From Myrmaecium sp. VS I D KN 1 (Eukaryota > Ascomycota > Dothideomycetes > Valsariales > Valsariaceae): a stretch of DNA of 64,000 nucleotides. Position 1 is the stretch's first letter. Each line of letters begins with the position of its first letter. Location: the NCBI GenBank assembly GCA_019775845.1, contig JADQAV010000019.1, forward strand, positions 62,001 to 126,000, given 5' to 3'. Positions 35,589 to 47,170 of the stretch are shown one piece after another. A program made the position numbers and the translations under genes. Under the pieces are notes generated by a model, which worked only from the letters and a program-made list of their open reading frames with translations, did no database searches and had not been told where the DNA came from.

Positions 35589-37582
35589 ATGGAGAACAAC
35601 GCTCAACAGCAGGTCGATCAAAGCTACCTCGACAATGCCATTCGCGCCGTCAATCACAAGAAGCCCGCCCCTGAGATGGATTTTACGCTCCACATCATGG
35701 AGGACGGCACACAAGTGAGCACGCTCGAGAGAGTGGTGAAAGGTATGAGAAACCGCCCGGGTCTGATATGGCAATGACGCGGTTTCTGAGCCGCCAGTGC
35801 TGCTATCGCTCACCCTCCCCCCCTATCACCGGTCCCCCCAGCCCTTTCGCTGACGTCGGCGCAGAGGTACAGGCACCGGCCTTCAACACCCCGAGCAACG
35901 AGCAGTTCTTCTCCCCTCAAGATCCCAGCAAACCGAACATCCAATTCCTCAAGCAGCACTTCTATCGCGAGGGTCGTCTGACGGAGGAGCAAGCGCTATG
36001 GATCATCCACCGCGGCACCGAGATCCTCAGGTCCGAGCCCAACCTGCTGGAGATGGACGCGCCGATTACGGTGTGCGGTGACGTTCACGGGCAGTACTAC
36101 GACCTTATGAAACTCTTCGAAGTTGGCGGAGATCCCGCGGAGACGAGATATCTGTTTCTGGGAGACTATGTTGATCGTGGCTACTTCAGTATCGAGGTGG
36201 GTGGCAAAACGACCAGCACGCGCCGCCTGTATCAACACTGTGGCTAACCGTCATCTAGTGCGTTCTGTACCTCTGGGCGCTGAAGATCTGGTATCCGAAT
36301 ACCCTGTGGCTGCTGAGAGGCAACCACGAATGCCGGCATTTGACCGATTACTTCACATTCAAGCTTGAGTGCAAGCACAAATATTCGGAGACCATCTACG
36401 AGGCCTGCATGGAGTCGTTCTGCGCCTTGCCGCTGGCGGCAATCATGAACAAGCAATTTCTGTGCATACACGGCGGATTGAGCCCGGAGTTGCACACCTT
36501 GGATGACTTGAAGACGGTGAGCGATCATGTTTCGGCAATAGGCGATTGGTTGGCTAATTTGATCCAGATCGATCGTTTCCGCGAGCCTCCCACACATGGC
36601 CTGATGTGCGACATCCTCTGGGCGGATCCGCTCGAGGAATTTGGCCAAGAGAAAACCAACGATTTCTTCGTGCACAACCACGTCCGCGGTTGCTCCTATT
36701 TCTTCTCGTACCCGGCCGCATGTGCCTTTTTGGAGAAGAACAACCTCCTCTCCATCATCCGCGCACACGAGGCTCAAGATGCCGGATATCGGATGTACCG
36801 CAAAACCCGGACGACCGGATTCCCCAGCGTGATGACCATCTTCAGCGCGCCAAATTACCTGGACGTCTACAACAACAAGGCCGCCGTGCTCAAGTACGAG
36901 AACAACGTGATGAACATCCGGCAGTTCAACTGCACCCCCCACCCGTACTGGCTCCCTAACTTCATGGACGTCTTCACCTGGTCGCTCCCCTTCGTCTGCG
37001 AGAAGATCACCGACATGCTCATCGCGATCCTGAACACCTGCTCGAAGGAGGAGCTCGAGGAAGAAACGCCGAACACGCTCGCGTCCGGCCCGTCCTCCCC
37101 GCCGCTCACCGGCAGCATGGACCCGGAATCCATCGAGTTCAAGCGGCGGGCGATCAAGAACAAGATCCTCGCCATCGGCCGCCTCTCGCGCGTGTTCCAG
37201 GTGCTGCGGGAGGAGTCGGAGCGGGTGACGGAGCTGAAGACGGCGTCGGGCGGGCGGCTGCCGGCGGGCACGCTCATGCTCGGGGCCGAGGGCATCAAGC
37301 AGGCGATCCACAGCTTCGAGGACGCGCGCAAGGTGGACCTGCAGAACGAGCGGCTCCCGCCGTCGCAGGACGAGGTGCGCCGGTCGATGGAGGAGAGCCG
37401 GAATCAGGCGCTGGAGAAGGCGAGCAAGGAGGCGGAGAATGATGTCGGGTTGACGAATATTGCGCGGAGGATTAGCATGTAAGTTTTTTTTTTTGATGTT
37501 CTACACCCGGGTTGATGGGTACATCTTGCTGACATCGGCTTTCACTAGGTCATCGGGTTCTGGAAAGGGAAGGAAAGCGTAA
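35589..37582 (+). CDS. cnaA: Calcineurin (PP2B) catalytic subunit A
   Basis: Five exons (35,589-35,742; 35,865-36,196; 36,259-36,516; 36,568-37,478; 37,549-37,582) encode 562 residues. Ca2+/calmodulin-activated Ser/Thr phosphatase acting with the CnaB regulatory subunit on Crz1-type factors in stress, ion and cell-wall signalling. All metal-binding motifs are present: GDVHGQ (123-128), GDYVDRG (151-157), RGNHE (182-186), [16 protein letters not shown] and FSAPNYLD. The CnB-binding helix follows, then the calmodulin-binding stretch (~442-466, [19 protein letters not shown]) and the autoinhibitory segment (~490-512, [15 protein letters not shown]). The last intron (37,479-37,548) is inferred because splicing turns ...RRISM-stop into ...[15 protein letters not shown]; if retained, translation stops at once. 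Intron 3 is 51 bp and open in frame. Confidence 0.95.
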
Positions 37583-38176
37583 ACGCAAAGAATGGGGCTT
37601 GCTCATACAGGTCTGGGGGAAATAGGGGCGGAAGGGGGGAGAGGGAAGGGGGTGTTCTTATCTTGGGCCTTTGGTTTTGCTACTCCTCTACTACTTATTA
37701 TATATCAAAACGAGCACGGCCTTTTTTTTCTCTCTCTTTTTCTCTTACGAGTGCTCGGTTGATCACTTCCGGTATAGGAGCGCGCCGTTTGCTTTTCCCT
37801 GCTACTTGTTTGATTGTCAATTGTTTCGTCTTGTCTTGTTTGGTCGTGGAAGGGAAAGCTGTGAGTGATTTCTGATTCTGCTTGGGTGAATGTGTCATGA
37901 CTGATTATACAGCCGTGTGAGCCCGCTTGACATTCTCTTACTATTCATCTTGAGCTCTTGAAGATGAGAGGAATCTCCAAATGGAGTTCTTCTGAATAAA
38001 CATCTGTGTGACCCGGCAGCCTCTCCCGCCTTTCCGGGTTCTGTCTTGGCAACGAACCAACGAACGAACCTCTTGGCCCCAGGCACCAACCCACCGACCT
38101 CTCTCCACTTCCCAAGCTTTCCCTCAAAGCTTCAACCTCAAACCTCCAACACACTCACACAGAGCGCCATCGCAAA
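37583..38176. other. Intergenic region
   Basis: About 600 bp; calcineurin 3' end and CT/CAA-rich leader of the next gene. Nothing else seen. Confidence 0.5.
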
Positions 38177-40413
38177 ATGCCACCGCGCCTCCCTTCCGCC
38201 GCAGCGGCGCGCGCTCCCCCGCTTCGGCCCCGACCGATCAGACGACCCATTGGCCTCTTCTACTGCCCGTCTTGCTCGATATGGCGGCTGTGCGACCGAC
38301 CTGCTCCCATACCTACAACGAACACGACAACGACGACGAAACCACCCTCGCCCTCACCCTCCCTCCACCACCTCCGAATCACGCACGCGCGCCACCTCAC
38401 CGCCCTCTGCCCCCGCCACCGCAGCTACGCGACCACCATCCCCTCCCCCCGCGCCATCAACCCACCCCTCGACGTCCCCGCCGCCACGCGCCCGCTGCAC
38501 GATGCGCTGGGCGCCTTGCTCCGCCGCGACCGCGCGGCCGCGGCCACGTACGTGGATCCGAGTCGGGTGCGGTTGGCGATGCGGGGGCTGGAGCGGGGGT
38601 CCGCGGGCTCCGGGGAGTCCCGGCCGGTGGTCAGGGTTGCGATTCTAGGCATGGGTGGGGAGGAAGGGATGCTGAAGGCGAGACGGTTGGCGAGGGTGTT
38701 GCTTGCGGATCCCCTGGCGCCTGCGGGGGCGTGGGAGGAGATGGTTGAGAGGGGTGCGGAGGGGGGTGGGGGGGTGTTGTTGAGGTTGGTTTTACTTTTC
38801 TTCTTTTCTTTGGTGGGGGTTTGTTTGCTAATGATGGGATGCTTCTAAGGTATGGTGATGAGACGGACGTAGCGCCGCCCAATCCGCTTTTGCGGACGGT
38901 GTTCGTGCCGTCGCGCGTGCTGCAGAAGCACAACCTCGAGATCCTCATCCAGAGCCTGAACGTGGACGCCGCGGGGCCGAGCCGGTTCCACGGCACGGCG
39001 AAGCCGAAGGATGCGATCCTGGTGCCGACGCTGCAGACGCCGACGTCGGCGACGGGACGGGCGACCTTGGTCACGTACCCGGTGCACAGCGCCATCGTCG
39101 TCGGCACCGGGGTGGAGAGCGCGGTGGCGTACGGGAAGTTCGTCGCGAGCGAGCCGACGCCGGATGTGCCGCCGGAGATGATCAAGGTGGCCGTCAACGT
39201 GCCGGCGCCGGAGGTGGAGGTCCAGAACGCGGCGTCCGACGGGTTCACGACCGTCGACGTGGATACCGCGCTTGAGGCCATCAGCAAGTTCCGCGAATCG
39301 GTTGCCAACTCCACTCTCTTCGAGCGGAAATGGTTCCGCAGCGGGATGCCCGGGCTCCTCGACTGGATTGCGCTCAACGCTCCCGAAACCCCTGCGAACG
39401 TCTCGCCGGCGGTCCGGAACCTGATCGCGTCCATCCTGGACGACGCGGACGCGAGCATCGACCGCGAAGCCGCCGAGCGCCGGGCCGCGATCGCCCAGGC
39501 CGCCATCCCGGACCACGTGCGGGACTCGATCCTGGACTCGCTCCGCGTCTGGGCCGAGGCCGCGCACACGGAGCTGCGGGACCAGCTCGAGCTCGCCTTC
39601 GCCGGCCCAAACTGGCGCAAGCTGGCCTGGTGGAAGCTCTTCTGGCGCGTGGACGACGTCGGCATGATCGCGGCGGAGATCGTCGAGCGCCGCTGGCTCG
39701 TCGAGGCGGAGAAGAGCACCATCTTCCTCGCCGGCCGCATCGTCGAGGCCGCCACGTCCCGCGGCCTTCTTCCGGCCAGTCGCGCGAGTCTGCTGCCGCC
39801 CACACCTGCGCCCGAGCCCGCCGAACCGGCCCGCCGCGACGAACCTCTCGCCTCCACCACCACGATCCCGCCCGCGGACGACGTCCTCCCGGCCGACCAA
39901 GCCCTACACGACGCCATCGACGACCTCTCCCCCTCCCCCACCACCTCCACCCCCCAACCCCACCCCTGGCCCCAACGCATCCCCCACGCCCGCGCCCAGC
40001 TCCTGGCCACGCACATCCCCCCCCTCCATACCCACGCCCAACACCTCCTCCTCCAAACCCTGACCACGACGACCGCGACCACCGCCCTGGCCGCCCTAAC
40101 CTACCTCTCCCTCTCCCCTTCCTCATCCCCGCTCTTCTCCGCCGGCGCCATCGCCGCCCTCGGCGCCGTCGGGAGCTTGCGCCGTCTGCAGACGCGCTGG
40201 GAGCGTGCGCGCGCGCGTTGGCGCGAGGAGCTAAGGGAGCGTGGTCGTGCGGTGTTGAGGGGGACGGAGGAGGATGTTGGGGTGATGTTGAGGGGGGTTG
40301 TTGGGAAGGTGGGGGCGGATGGGGAGGGCGAGGCGGAGAGGAGAAGGGGGAGGGAGGAGCTGCGGGGGGTGAGGGGGTTGTTGGAGACGGTGGAGGGTGA
40401 GGGGAAGAGGTAG
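38177..40413 (+). CDS. Mmc1-like mitochondrial inner-membrane protein
   Basis: Two exons (38,177-38,784; 38,850-40,413), 723 residues, one 65-bp intron placed by frame (LLR-YGDETD junction). The first ~95 residues are Arg/Ser/Pro-rich with almost no acidic residues, as in a mitochondrial presequence. The core (~200-520: PNPLLRTVFVPSRVLQ, then LVTYPVHSAIVVG, later W-x-KLFWRVDDVGM) resembles the fungus-specific Mmc1 family, described in fission yeast as a dynamin-like inner mitochondrial membrane protein lacking GTPase motifs and affecting cristae. A hydrophobic stretch near 625-660 (TALAALTYLSLS...SAGAIAALGAVGSL) is a likely membrane anchor, followed by an Arg/Glu-rich coiled tail. No P-loop seen. 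Convergent with the telomere OB gene (626 bp between stops). Family call from memory of motifs, hence moderate. Confidence 0.62.
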
Positions 40414-41038
40414 AGGGTAGTGTGGTTTTTTGTTGTGTTGGGTTCTGCTTTTTTTCCTTTCCTAGAGGGGTGTCTACACGCATACGAAAAAGCCGCGTGA
40501 TGGTGGATTTTTTTACGGCGGGGTGGCGGAGGTGATGAGGTATGGCTAGATGGATGTATTATGTATCGTTCCCAGCGCTCGCCGTGCACGGTCGAGGCCA
40601 AAATGGGAGCGAAAGGGGGAACACGAAGACGGAGACAAAGAGGGAAAGGTTTTAAAAAAAAAGGTGTATGATTAGACGGAGTACGCCCAGCTTGTTTAAT
40701 TATCGGATTCGATCGAATCAAATGTCTTTCTTTAACTCACTTGTGTGGTGTGGAGGAGGGGTGAGATGTATAAATACAGCCAAAGAGTATATGCAATGCG
40801 AGACCTGAGTCGCCATAGTATGAAAAGGGAAAGGAAGGAAACAATATGAAATGCCCGCTTTCCCATGCCACGCCCCTCCTAGCCTACACTCCCGAAGAAA
40901 GCAATAACTAGAAAATAGAGTAACCGCTTTTAGAGGGAGGAAAAAAATGTCAACCGCAAAGAAGTAAATGCCGAATACCCGGGGTCACAGAGGGAGGAAA
41001 AAGAATCTCCTGGAGAGAAGAAACGGAGGAAAGGAAGA
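40414..41038. other. Convergent intergenic region
   Basis: 3' ends of two convergent genes; A-rich and GGAAAG-type runs, nothing else recognised. Confidence 0.5.
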
Positions 41039-44000
41039 TCAGCTCTTTCCACCCCCAACCCACCAAGCCCTCAACCGTCTCACCTCGCTCCTCTCCTCCT
41101 CACCAACCTCCACCGGCGGGCCCTTGACCTCCTCCCAAGGCCCCTCAGCCCCTTCTTCATTCCACCGCCACACGCACCAGGCCCCCTCCTCGCCATCTAG
41201 CAGCTCGATCCCGCCGTTCTCATTTCCCTCGTCATCCTCCTGCCCATCTCCGCTCTGCGTCCGCTCGCGGCGACGGTAGCCCTTCGCCACAAAGCCACGG
41301 AGCAAGACCACGTCGCCGGGCTGCACGACAGGCAACGCCGCTTTCCGCGGGCGGAAGACGCGCACCTGGAGTGCGGCCGACGGGTGGTCGTCGGAGTGGG
41401 GCAGGCTGGCATCCGTCACGGCGAAGCGGGTGTAGTAGTCGCGGGGGCCGGCCTTGGCGCGGACGGGCGGCGTGCTGGCGGCGGTGGCGACGGCCAGGAG
41501 GTCGAGGCCGCCGTGGCCGGGGGTTTGGGATTGGGGGCCGGGGCCGTTGAGGTGGTGGCGGCAGTGCGCGAGCGGGGTGTAGTAGCTGAGGGGGGTGCGG
41601 AGACCGTGGGAGGGGGTGATGTGTGGGGGGGAGGGTGGGGTGGTTGCGTGGGTGAAGAAGCTGGGGCGGCGGCCGCGGGGGCGGGGAAGGGCTTCGGAGG
41701 GGGTGACGGTGGTTGGAGCTGTCGTGGTGGTGGTGGTGGTGGTGGTGGTGCGCGGTTCAGGAGAGGCGGCGGCTGAAGACCGCACGGATTTCTGAGAGAG
41801 TGGTGTTGCTGCAGCGGACGACTCGCTTTCTCCAGACTCCTCCTCTCCTTCTTCTTCCTCGTCCTCGTCTTCCTTGTCCTGCTCATCCTCATCCTCGCTC
41901 TCCTCCTCCCCTTCTTCTCCTTCATCCTCCTCATCTTCTTCATCTTCTTCCTCATCCTCCTCATCCTCATCTTCTTCCGTGCTACTAACAACAGTAACCT
42001 CCTCCTTCCGGCTCTGCGACGGACTAGCCAAGATGCTCGACGTGAACCACTCGCTAAGAAGCTCAGGCACAGCACTAATGCGTTGACGAAGACTCCGCTT
42101 CACTTTCGGGGTGGCGGTGTCGGTAGTGGTAGTAGCGGTAGCAACCTGCTCCTCCCTGACCTCGGCGACAGGTGCTGGAACCGGGGTTGGCGCCCGCTCA
42201 TCTTCCGTCTCCATCCTCTCATCGACTTCGACTCCGTCCGCCGTCGGGATTGCAGGTGGAGGCCCCGCGGACTGCTGCTGCACCTGCGCTGGCGCCTGCT
42301 CGTTGTCCGTCTCCATCCTCTCGTGATCTCCAGGCGCAAACACCGGCTCGACGACCATGTCCTCGTCATCGTCATCATCCTCTTCTTCCTCAGAAGTGGA
42401 CATCCTCTCGCCCTCCGTGCCCTCCTCCACAGCCATAGGCTCCGGCCCAGCCTCATCGGCGGTCTCCATCGCCTCCTCGTCCTCGTCCTCATCCATCGCA
42501 GACGATGGCCTCGGCGTCGACGAACCAGACAACATGGCATCCTCATCCCAGACCGTCTCCGGGATCTCGCGGATCCGTTCGACCGACTCCGGTTCCGTGG
42601 ACATGTATTCCTCGTCGTCGTCTTCGCCTTCGGAGTCTCGCAGGGAGAGGATCGAGCCCTGCGACAAAGGCAGGGTTTCCTCAACCGCAGCCGCAGCTTC
42701 GGCTTCCATCTCCTCCTCTTCTTCCACTTCTTCTTCCTCATCTGCTCCTTCCTTCTTCCCCTCCTCCTCAACCTCCTCTTCTTCCTCGTCCTCGCTACTC
42801 CCACCAAGATCAATAATCTCAGGCTCCTTCGCCTTCGAAGACGGTGGGGCTTCCCGCTGGACCGGCTCCGGGCTCTCCGATACTGGACCAGCAACCACGG
42901 ATTCATCCGCAGATTCGACGATTTCCTCGTCAACGACGTGCGGAACGCTCAGGTTCTCATCCGCAGCGCTTCTCTCCTCGTCTTCGTCTTCGTCGTACTC
43001 TTCTTCTTCGTCATCATAATCCTCTTCGACATCCGCCTCAGAGCCTTCTTCTTCATCTTCACTTTCCTCATCCTCCTTATCTCCATCCGCAGACTCGCCC
43101 TCAACCACCTCCACACTCTCCTCCCTCCCACCCACACTTCTCCAAGCCCTCTCATCCTCCGCAGTAGTCTCCACCGGCTCAAGCACCTCCGGCGACTTCG
43201 CAGGTCGGATGACTTCCGCACCCTCAGCAAGCACCGCCACCGTCTCCACCTCCTCAACTTCCACCACCACCTTGACCGACCGTGCCGGCTCATCTGCCGG
43301 CGCCGGACTGCTGCTCTGCAGAAACTGCGCCAGGCCCTCCGCGACATCCGTCTGCGCCTGCAGATCCTCGGTCTCTTTCGGCACTTCTCGGGCTCTCTCC
43401 CTCATTTCCTCGACTGACTCGCCTTCCTCCTCCTCTTCTTCTTCTTCTTCGTCGTCGAGTTCCCCACGCTCACTAGCCGCATACTCCGACCCTTCTTCCT
43501 CCTCACCATCCTCCTTACGCTCTTCACTCCCATCACCCTCGCTCACCTCACTCTCCCCCTCCGACCCCTCCCCAAGCGCCATCGACGGATGCGAAATAAA
43601 CGAGCCATCAAAACCAAAACTCGACGGCACCGGCTTCTCCTTCCCCCGCTCCCGCATCAGCTCATCACCTTGACCCGTTCCCATCTTAGCAAAATCCTCC
43701 CGCCGCCCCTCCACCTCCGCCTTCTTCGCCGGCGACGGAGAACGACGAAGAGGAGGTTGATGGAACAGCCGCGGCTGGAACGTGAAGCCGAACTCCATCG
43801 GTCGACCGCTGACGGGGTCGGCGAGCGCGCTGGCGGGCGAGGGTGTAGAAGGCTTCTCTGCTGCCACGGGCGGGCTTGGCGTCATGTCTGGCGCCGTGGA
43901 TGGATGTGTTGATGGCTCTGTGGCGACAGGCTCGGGTGGTTTTGGTGTCTCGACCGGCTCGGATGCTTGTGCGGCTTGGGCAGGGCCGGGAGAGGCCTGC

Positions 44001-46254
44001 TTTTCCGCTTCCGTCTCGTGCGCCTGAACGGGGGGCTGCTCGTCGCTCTCTTCGTCTTCTCGAGGTTGAGGGAGCTCCGTTGCTTGTCGAGGCTCCGCGA
44101 ACTCCTTTTCTTCCTCTCGAGTTTCTGCGAGCTCCTCCTCTTCGTTCTCGACTTCCTCCGCTCCAGACGACGACATGGAGATAGGCGAGCGTTCCTCGTC
44201 AGCGATGGCGATGTCATCGCCTTCATCCACCGACCCCCCATCAACCGCCTCATCCAGCAGCTCTGCTTCAACGTCCGCCTCTTCATCTTCTTCAACCTCC
44301 TCATCCTCATCCTCAGTGTCATCCAAAACAATAACTTCAGGCTGCGAAGGCGCAGCAGGCACCTCGTCCTCCATCTCCTCTTCACTCTCCTCATCCTCCA
44401 TCTCTTCATCCTCACTATCCTCCATCTCCTCATCCACCTCCGAAGCCGAGTAATCCAGCTCCACCGGCATACTCTCATCCTCGTCGCTCATCTCATCACT
44501 CATCTCCTCGTCCTCGTCCTCATAGTCAAGCCCTTCATCCTCCATCTCCTCCTCACTGATCACTTCACCTTCTCCATCCTCCTCCATCGGCTCTTCTTCC
44601 TCGTCGCTCTCCTCCGACGATGACGCGGACGTCACGTCTTCCATCCGTCGATCCGCTGCTTCTTCGCTTTCTGGTAGGATCAGGTAGCCCGCTTCGTCCA
44701 CTTGCGTTTCCGCAACGATCGCATCACCTGAAGGCGATGTCTGCTCTTGGTCCGCTTCACCGTGGCCCGCGGCTGTGGTCTCTGGCGCAATCGCCTCCTC
44801 GGTTGTTTTAACCGCGGCAGATTGAAGGTTTTCAGCTTGTTTTGCCGCGTCCTCCGCCACTCTCTGCAATTGCTCGCGCTGCACGTCCTCGCCCGGCTTC
44901 GGTTGGGTGCTCTCCTGTTCCTGCCGAACGTGCGGTGGCTCTTGTTCTACCTCGTCTCTTGGTACTTCTGCCTCATGGGCTTCTATCGTCGGTGGCACGG
45001 TCTGCTCTGCGGCGTCTCTTGCATGGACTTCCGAAACCTGCGCGGGCGATTCATCTGCGTCCGCAGGAGCAGAAGGCGACCGGACCGGCTCTGCGGGAAC
45101 AGGAGAGGGCGAAGCGGCCCCAGCCGCTTCTGGAGATGAAACAGCAGCTTCCGGATCCTGCAGCGCCTTGACGGGAGACACAGGACTGGGCAGCATCGCA
45201 GCCGGCCTCCTGCGCAGCGGCGTGGTGCTCTCCACATCCTCCACCTCCTCCTCCCCATCAACCTCAATATCCTCGTCCTCCACCCAACTCGCCCCGGCCC
45301 TGGCCGCGCCCTTCTGCGGACTCAGCGGGCCATCATCCCACCGCCACACCTTCACATCTCCAAAGCTCTTCCGCTGTCGCTTCCTCCTGCTCCCGCCCGC
45401 GGCCCCACCCGTCGTCGCGTCTACGAACGGGTCCCAGGCGGAGTCGATGCTCGAGCCGGCGCTCTCGCGCGCGCGCTTCATGAACGCCGGACTCGACCAG
45501 ATCCCGGCGCCCTCTACGCCGCCGAGCGAACGGCGATTCTTGGTCGGCGCCGGCGCTGGCGTCGCGAAGCGGTCGAGCGGTAGGGTCGGGAAGGCTTCCA
45601 TCGGTCGGTGGTGCGGGGAGGACGGTAGGTCCGTCGTCGGGTCGTCGATGTCGATCGGCTCGAGCGGCTGGCCATCTCTGGTGATCTACTCCTCCGACAC
45701 GCAAACAATCAACAAACCAGAACAAAAAGAAAGGAGGGAGGGATTTCCGCGCGCAAACATACCAACATCCTCAACCTCCCCGCAAACCTAATCTCCCCCT
45801 CCACGCTCCTTCCCGGCGTCCGCTGCCGCAGCAACTCCTCCTCCTCCTCTGCCACCCATGTCGCCCCCTCCAATCCCAGCACCACCGCATCCCCGATGCC
45901 CAACCCCGCACGCGCGACGGCCCGCGCCGCGGCCCCCGCGAACTGCACCCGCACCTGCCCCCGCCGGTGGCGCAGGCGGAAGTCCGACTCGGCGAGCAGG
46001 ACGGCCAGCGTGCGCGTCCGCGAGCTGTAGGGCCAGAGGAGGGTGATGAGGCCGTGGAGGGTGTGGGTTGCTGGGGTCAGGTGGGCGGGGGAGAGGTCGG
46101 CGATGGGGAGGGGGGGGAGGGTTGTGAGAGTCGTGGTGGATGGGGTGTCGCCGTTGGTGGGTGGAGGGTGCTGTTGTGATTGCGACTGCTGCGATTGCGA
46201 CTGCGACTGCGACTGCGGCGTCGCTGGCGGTGGAGGAGAGCGGTTGGTCGCCAT
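41039..46254 (-). CDS. Giant acidic protein with N-terminal OB-like region and C-terminal POT1/CDC13-type OB fold
   Basis: Two exons on the minus strand (46,254-45,763; 45,685-41,039) with a 77-bp intron give 1,712 residues. After a Gln/Ser-rich start (SQSQSQSQQSQSQQ), residues ~50-170 look like an OB-type domain (LHGLITLLWPYSS, FRLRHRRGQVRVQF, GIGDAVVLGLEGA). The centre (~200-1,480) is extremely rich in Glu, Asp and Ser with some Pro/Val/Ala, mostly disordered by appearance, holding one conserved-looking patch near the phrase MEFGFTFQPRLFHQPP. Residues ~1,557-1,712 match the telomeric ssDNA-binding POT1/CDC13 OB domain (DYYTRFAVTDASL, VRVFRPRKAALPVVQPGDVVLLR, WCVWRW). Likely nuclear and telomere- or ssDNA-associated. 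Whether it is the functional CDC13 or POT1 of this fungus cannot be told. The coding DNA is highly repetitive (GAG/GAA/GAT), so the length may vary between strains. Confidence 0.78.
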
Positions 46255-47170
46255 GGTTGCTCGTTGTGCGTTGTGTCGTTGACCGTCCGTCGCGCGCGCC
46301 TGAGCTCTGCGGCGAGCTTTCCTCCTCGCGGAAAAAGGACGAGGACGATCTGATCGGAGTGACGGAGTCTTTTCTGCTGTCTGCTTCTCGTTAAGGAGGT
46401 CGTGAGGGCATTATCGCGATTGAGGGTTGAGGGTTGTTGTCGAGGTGATGTGGGAAGTATAGTGGTGGAAGAGAGACGAGAGGTTGAAGCTGTGGGAAGC
46501 TCTCTCTCTCAATCAGGTGCGCACGCGTGGGAAACTGCCCGAAGCTGTCGGTGCCGGACGTGGGGGCCGGGGGGTGCGGCGGGCTTGGCGACGGGGCATG
46601 GGGGATGATTGTCGGCAGGGATGACGCTTGTTGCTTTTAATCACTCGGAGTAGGTACATCGTCCGTTCGTTGATATTCAGCCCTACTGTTTATTTTTTCT
46701 CCTCCGCAATCTGGGGTTTATATGCTCGGGGATATATTGTGCAGTGTATTTGTGTGCTCGGTCTTTATTACCTCGTTGTGATTTTTCTTTTCGGGGCGTG
46801 GGAGGGCAGGGAAAGAAAGGAACCTAAGTATAAGAGAACACTGACTGATAATAGCTTCTTCTCGCATGCTACGTCCAGTCGATGCATTGGAAGAGATGAT
46901 ATAGAGCGTGCGTATACACGCTAACCCTCAGAAGAAGGTAAAAGGAAAAAGAGAAAGGAAGAACTTCAAGAGTTTGACGCCCCCAAAATGAGATGAGAAA
47001 CCTGGCATCTCCACCCATCTTTGCCCGGTGACGAGAAGATGCATGCCCCCGCCGCTCCACCCTCCCCAAATACTGCTTCCCGGTACGCCATGCAGAATGC
47101 GGAGACCTGTCAAGAAAAAGAAGAGGAGAAAAGAAAAAGTCATGATGCATCTCCAAAACCCCCTTCCCCT
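46255..47170. other. Upstream region of telomere OB gene / 3' flank of APC6
   Basis: About 900 bp between two minus-strand genes. AT-richer stretch 46,640-46,900; no gene recognised. Confidence 0.5.

Noticed and set aside
42083-43417. Long open frames antisense to the acidic telomere protein
   Set aside because: Complement of GAG/GAA/GAT repeats gives Leu/Ser/Arg-rich frames with no motif.
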